From Devosia sp. A16 (GTDB lineage: Bacteria; Pseudomonadota; Alphaproteobacteria; Rhizobiales; Devosiaceae), in contig NZ_CP012945.1 in assembly GCF_001402915.1 (NCBI RefSeq), positions 496,001 through 560,000 of the forward strand: a stretch of 64,000 nucleotides of DNA, given 5' to 3'. How positions within the stretch are numbered: position 1 is the first letter of the stretch; each line of letters opens with the position of its first letter. The position numbers and the translations under genes are program-made. Below the pieces are notes generated by a model. It saw nothing but the letters and a program-made list of their open reading frames with translations. It did not search any database and had not been told where the DNA came from. Below are positions 61,474 to 64,000 of this stretch, one piece after another.

Positions 61474-62088
61474 ATGACACGCAAGCCCAAAGTCGAGTCT
61501 GCCGACCAGATCGCCGCCACCTGGGCCCTGCCCTATGCGGCGACGCTGGGCTCCTCTGTGCGAGCCAAGGGGATCTTTCTCGAAATCCGCGCCCGTCTGC
61601 CGGTCGCGGCCCGGAAGCAGCTGTCGATCAAGGCGCGCGAGTTGATGCTCCGCCTCCCGCAGGGCGAAGAGGCCGAACTCGCGAAACTCTCCGCCAAGGT
61701 GTCCGCCGCGCTTGAAGGGATCGATGACCTGCCGGTGCTGCCTCGCGAAATCGAGGACATCCTCGGCATCAAGACCTCCGAGCGGCATCGCTGGCTGAAG
61801 GACGGCCGCCTGACGAGCGCCGGCACTCGTACGGTCCGGCTGCGCGGCCGGGCGCGCAAGATCACCTTCCATGTCTTCGATCCGCGCATGGTGGAAGACC
61901 TGCTGAGCTCGGACACCCTCGACACCTGGCGCGAGGACGATGCCATCGCCGCCGCCGAGAACCGTCGGCGCGCCGCCTGGAAGGCGAAGCTGACCCGCGC
62001 CCGCAAGGCTACCCCGGTCGAGGCGGAAGGCGAGGTGTCGAGCCCCGAGCAACTGCTGGGCTGGGCGGAGTTCAAGCGCGGGCTGTGA
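61474..62088 (+). CDS. Hypothetical protein with helix-turn-helix-like segment
   Basis: A 204-residue basic protein, no recognised family. Residues about 87-112 (EIEDILGIKTSERHRWLKDG) look like a MerR/HTH or excisionase-type helix-turn-helix (ILGIKTS-x-x-x-RW). N-terminal helices are Ala/Arg-rich (ARKQLSIKARELMLRL). C-terminal helix is long and charged (AENRRRAAWKAKLTRARKA). DNA binding is inference. ATG 61474 follows a hairpin; ribosome-binding site is weak. Confidence 0.68.
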   Translation: MTRKPKVESADQIAATWALPYAATLGSSVRAKGIFLEIRARLPVAARKQLSIKARELMLRLPQGEEAELAKLSAKVSAALEGIDDLPVLPREIEDILGIKTSERHRWLKDGRLTSAGTRTVRLRGRARKITFHVFDPRMVEDLLSSDTLDTWREDDAIAAAENRRRAAWKAKLTRARKATPVEAEGEVSSPEQLLGWAEFKRGL

Positions 62089-62160
62089 GCGCGCCTGGCG
62101 CGTTCACGGCCAGGTTGACCGGCCGGGGTTATTGAGGGCCATCAGCCGCTTTACCGGCTC

Positions 62161-62260
62161 CATCACCGGGTAACCCCGCGAAAGCAGGGCCCCCCGTTTG
62201 CGATGTTGCGTGGGGACAGGAAAACAGAGGTTCCCGCCTTCGCGGGAATGACCCGGTGGT
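62161..62260. repeat. Palindromic repeat family B, copy B3 (partly degenerate)
   Basis: Right arm ttcccgccttcgcgggaatg followed by acccggtgg is intact; the left arm (ggtaaccccgcgaaagcagg) has several changes, so pairing is imperfect. Between convergent genes. Confidence 0.8.
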
Positions 62261-62338
62261 TAGGCACAGGGGGAGCAGATCCTGGGGTCCGTGCTTCGCG
62301 GCGACGACGACGATGAGTTGGTCCCGCGGTGAAGTACT

Positions 62339-63079
62339 CTAGCGCGGCAGCTTCTCCAGATGCAGGTAGGTCGGGTCGAACTGCGCCAGTTCCATCAGCT
62401 GCGGCCAGTTGTGGATTGTCACCACGCCGCCCTCCCAGTCCAGCGCTCCGGTGCGCCTGAGCCGCTGCAACGTGCGGTTGGTGTGGACCTGGGACAGGCC
62501 GAGCGCATCGCCGAATTCAGCCTGCGTCAGCGGGAACGGATAGGATTTGCTGGTACCGAGGCCCGCCGTGCGGGCCCGCACGAACTGTTCGCAGAACAGG
62601 TGCGCCATCTGCTCGTCAGCGGTCAGGCGCCCCTTGGCCACCATCCACTGCCGGTGGATGGCCCCGTCGAGCAGCGTGAGCATCCACAAGACCCGCGTCA
62701 GGTGCGGATGCTGCTCGGTGATCTCGATGAGTCGCGCATGCGGAAAGCTCACCACCTCGACCGGCCCGATCGCCGTGACGGCGTGGTCCATCACCTTGAG
62801 CGGAAACGAATGCAGATCGACGAAATCCCCCGCCAGATGCAACCCGGTGATCTGCCGGCCGCCGTCCTCGACGGTGGAGTAGCGCGCCGTCATCCCCCGG
62901 GTCAGCAACGTGCTCGATGACGGCCGCTCGCCCTGGTCGACGATGTCTTCGCCGGGGGCGAAGCTGCGCACCTCGCCGGCGGCGGCAAGGATGGTGTGGC
63001 GCTCCGCATCCGAGAGCGTATCGCGCACCGAGACCATGGCGAAAAACGGCTCGAACGCCTCTGCGTGCGGCCTCGCCAT
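62339..63079 (-). CDS. Crp/Fnr family transcriptional regulator
   Basis: A 246-residue regulator. N-terminal cyclic-nucleotide-like domain: RSFAPGEDIVDQGERPSSST, RQITGLHLAGDFVDLHSFPL; C-terminal winged helix with recognition region FGDALGLSQVHTNRTLQRLR. No Cys cluster for an Fe-S site, so not an FNR-type oxygen sensor; more like the FixK/CRP-like regulators common in Rhizobiales. Directly downstream of the DUF6894 gene in the same direction. Confidence 0.93.
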   Translation of the reverse strand: MARPHAEAFEPFFAMVSVRDTLSDAERHTILAAAGEVRSFAPGEDIVDQGERPSSSTLLTRGMTARYSTVEDGGRQITGLHLAGDFVDLHSFPLKVMDHAVTAIGPVEVVSFPHARLIEITEQHPHLTRVLWMLTLLDGAIHRQWMVAKGRLTADEQMAHLFCEQFVRARTAGLGTSKSYPFPLTQAEFGDALGLSQVHTNRTLQRLRRTGALDWEGGVVTIHNWPQLMELAQFDPTYLHLEKLPR

Positions 63080-63328
63080 CTACGAGCGCTCCTGTTTGCG
63101 CAGGTGCTCGAGCTCATAATCGAGCGTCACGTCGAGCTGCGGCCCCTCGTCGGTGCGGACGTGGATGGCAAGCCTGCGCTCGTCGCCGTTGCGCGGCAGG
63201 TAGTCGCGGGCCATCTCGGTCAGCGCGATCGTCGCCTGCAGGCGTGCGGCGTTGAGATCGGGCAGCTCGACGCCGGCGTCGTCTTCGGTGAACTCATCGC
63301 CGTCCCGGATGTCGAAGTAAAACCTCAT
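63080..63328 (-). CDS. DUF6894-like small protein
   Basis: An 82-residue protein: MRFYFDIRDGDEFTEDDAGV, ELPDLNAARLQATIALTEMA and RDYLPRNGD are the conserved order of the DUF6894 family, widespread in Rhizobiales and of unknown function. Its stop abuts the start of the Crp-like gene (63079/63080), so they form a unit. Confidence 0.88.
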   Translation of the reverse strand: MRFYFDIRDGDEFTEDDAGVELPDLNAARLQATIALTEMARDYLPRNGDERRLAIHVRTDEGPQLDVTLDYELEHLRKQERS

Positions 63329-63443
63329 GTTGCGCCCTGCTCCTGCTGTTGGTGCAGCAACGATGCATGCCCGCTTCTGTTCCCGCCGCAACCAATCGCC
63401 GGCACCGAGGTTGGCTCCCTCGAGCAACCGAGGAACCGCCATC

Positions 63444-63767
63444 ATGTCGACTGACCTCCCCACCCCGGCGCCGACGCCGCGCCCGGCCCCGCCCCCGGAG
63501 GGAGCGCCCGAACCGCCGAGCCGCGAAATCGAGGAACTGGGTGACGACGAAGACCTCCCCACCGAACCGGGCCGGGACGGCGAAGTGATCTCGGACGGCG
63601 ATCAATCGAGCCAGGAGGGCGCAGCGACAGCCGGCGAGCCCATGACCTTCCGCGATGCGGACGGGCGCGTCCACCTGAGCGCCGACATGCACCCGGCCGA
63701 CCGCCGCCGCGCCGAAGACGCCCCGGCTGTATCACGGACGCCTCTGCTGGGGCTGCTCAGGGCTTGA
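63444..63767 (+). CDS. Small acidic, proline-rich hypothetical protein
   Basis: A 107-residue protein with proline-rich start (TPAPTPRPAPPPEGAPEPPS), acidic middle (IEELGDDEDLPTEPG) and a C-terminal part ADGRVHLSADMHPADRRRAE. Low complexity suggests a disordered protein. ATG 63444 has aggaa-type upstream sequence. Divergent from DUF6894. Confidence 0.6.
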   Translation: MSTDLPTPAPTPRPAPPPEGAPEPPSREIEELGDDEDLPTEPGRDGEVISDGDQSSQEGAATAGEPMTFRDADGRVHLSADMHPADRRRAEDAPAVSRTPLLGLLRA

Positions 63768-63839
63768 GCCGCTTCGCTCACGCCACTCAGGTTGCTCCGA
63801 AGCGTAAGCGTGCGACCCTTGAGATCGCACGCCGCTGAC

Positions 63840-64000
63840 TCAACGCTCGTCGGCCTCCTCGAGCGCGTCGAGCATCCGGATGACGCGTTCGACACGGGCT
63901 TTCCAGCTGCGCAGCTCGATCACGCTGTCCGATACCTGGCGGGGATCGCGCTTGCTGAGCGCCACCAGTTCGGCCTCGATCAGGTCGAGCGAGCACTCCG
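63840..64000 (-). CDS. Hypothetical protein, C-terminal part (runs off the window)
   Basis: The minus-strand frame ending at TGA 63840-63842 is open to the window end and reads LDLIEAELVALSKRDPRQV followed by VIELRSWKARVERVIRML and a DALEEADER end. The heptad-like Leu/Val/Ile spacing suggests a helical or coiled-coil tail. Start and family are outside the window. Confidence 0.5.
   Translation of the reverse strand, partial: ECSLDLIEAELVALSKRDPRQVSDSVIELRSWKARVERVIRMLDALEEADER

Overview
The window looks like chromosomal DNA from a high-GC alphaproteobacterium of the order Hyphomicrobiales, with Devosia or a close relative most likely. The evidence is compositional and contextual: about 65% GC by eye, minus-strand and plus-strand gene runs with many 4-bp ATGA/GTGA overlaps, a short-type PutA without a DNA-binding domain, DUF6894, DUF2934 and DUF2188 small proteins, a perfect CtrA-type box, and two families of palindromic intergenic repeats. 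No rRNA, tRNA, CRISPR, transposase or phage gene is visible. The genus call is an inference.

Layout. 1-4409: end of a sugar ABC importer operon (permease, two Gfo/Idh/MocA oxidoreductases, MsmK/UgpC-type ATPase), interrupted by repeat elements and a DUF559 nuclease-like gene. 4565-8116: putA. 8307-12286: hypothetical protein, RibD/DHFR-like reductase, MBL-fold hydrolase, FecR-domain protein, aldo/keto reductase. 12579-16288: a heterodimeric ABC exporter. 16559-20614: DUF2934 protein, then a PepSY protein with an OmpR-type two-component system and small membrane proteins. 20626-29407: a divergent carbohydrate locus controlled by a GntR/FCD regulator, with an ABC importer lacking its own ATPase, an oxidoreductase and a cupin on one side, and a Tm-1-like (UPF0261) protein, a TIM-barrel partner and a BadF-type kinase on the other. 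29509-30207: DUF899 protein. 30401-34125: a TPP-riboswitch operon for thiamine precursor uptake (ykoF-thiX-thiZ-thiY-Nudix). 34277-38013: barstar-like protein, variant L,D-transpeptidase, GH5-like hydrolase with a peptidoglycan-binding tail. 38246-45152: salt and osmotic stress block (NhaA, glycosyltransferase, glycine-betaine-type ABC importer fused operonically to a universal stress protein). 45521-47631: small unknown genes and a methyltransferase. 47713-54172: a quinoprotein alcohol oxidation locus (ABC-2 transporter, two periplasmic binding proteins, cytochrome c, PQQ dehydrogenase carrying the lanthanide-type D-x-D motif). 54270-57129: a degenerate site-2-protease-like membrane protein and a phosphate module (DUF47/PhoU-like, PiT, Nudix). 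57329-59934: exopolysaccharide priming transferase with VanZ and a receiver protein, sharing a CtrA-box intergenic region. 60037-64000: hypothetical proteins, a second aldo/keto reductase, a Crp/Fnr regulator and small proteins.

The most system-like loci are the PQQ dehydrogenase cluster (47.7-54.2 kb), the split Tm-1-like pair in the GntR locus (20.6-29.4 kb), the TPP operon ending in a Nudix gene (30.4-34.1 kb), and the repeat family whose half-unit encodes the C-terminus of a DUF559 protein (0.5-1.1 kb).
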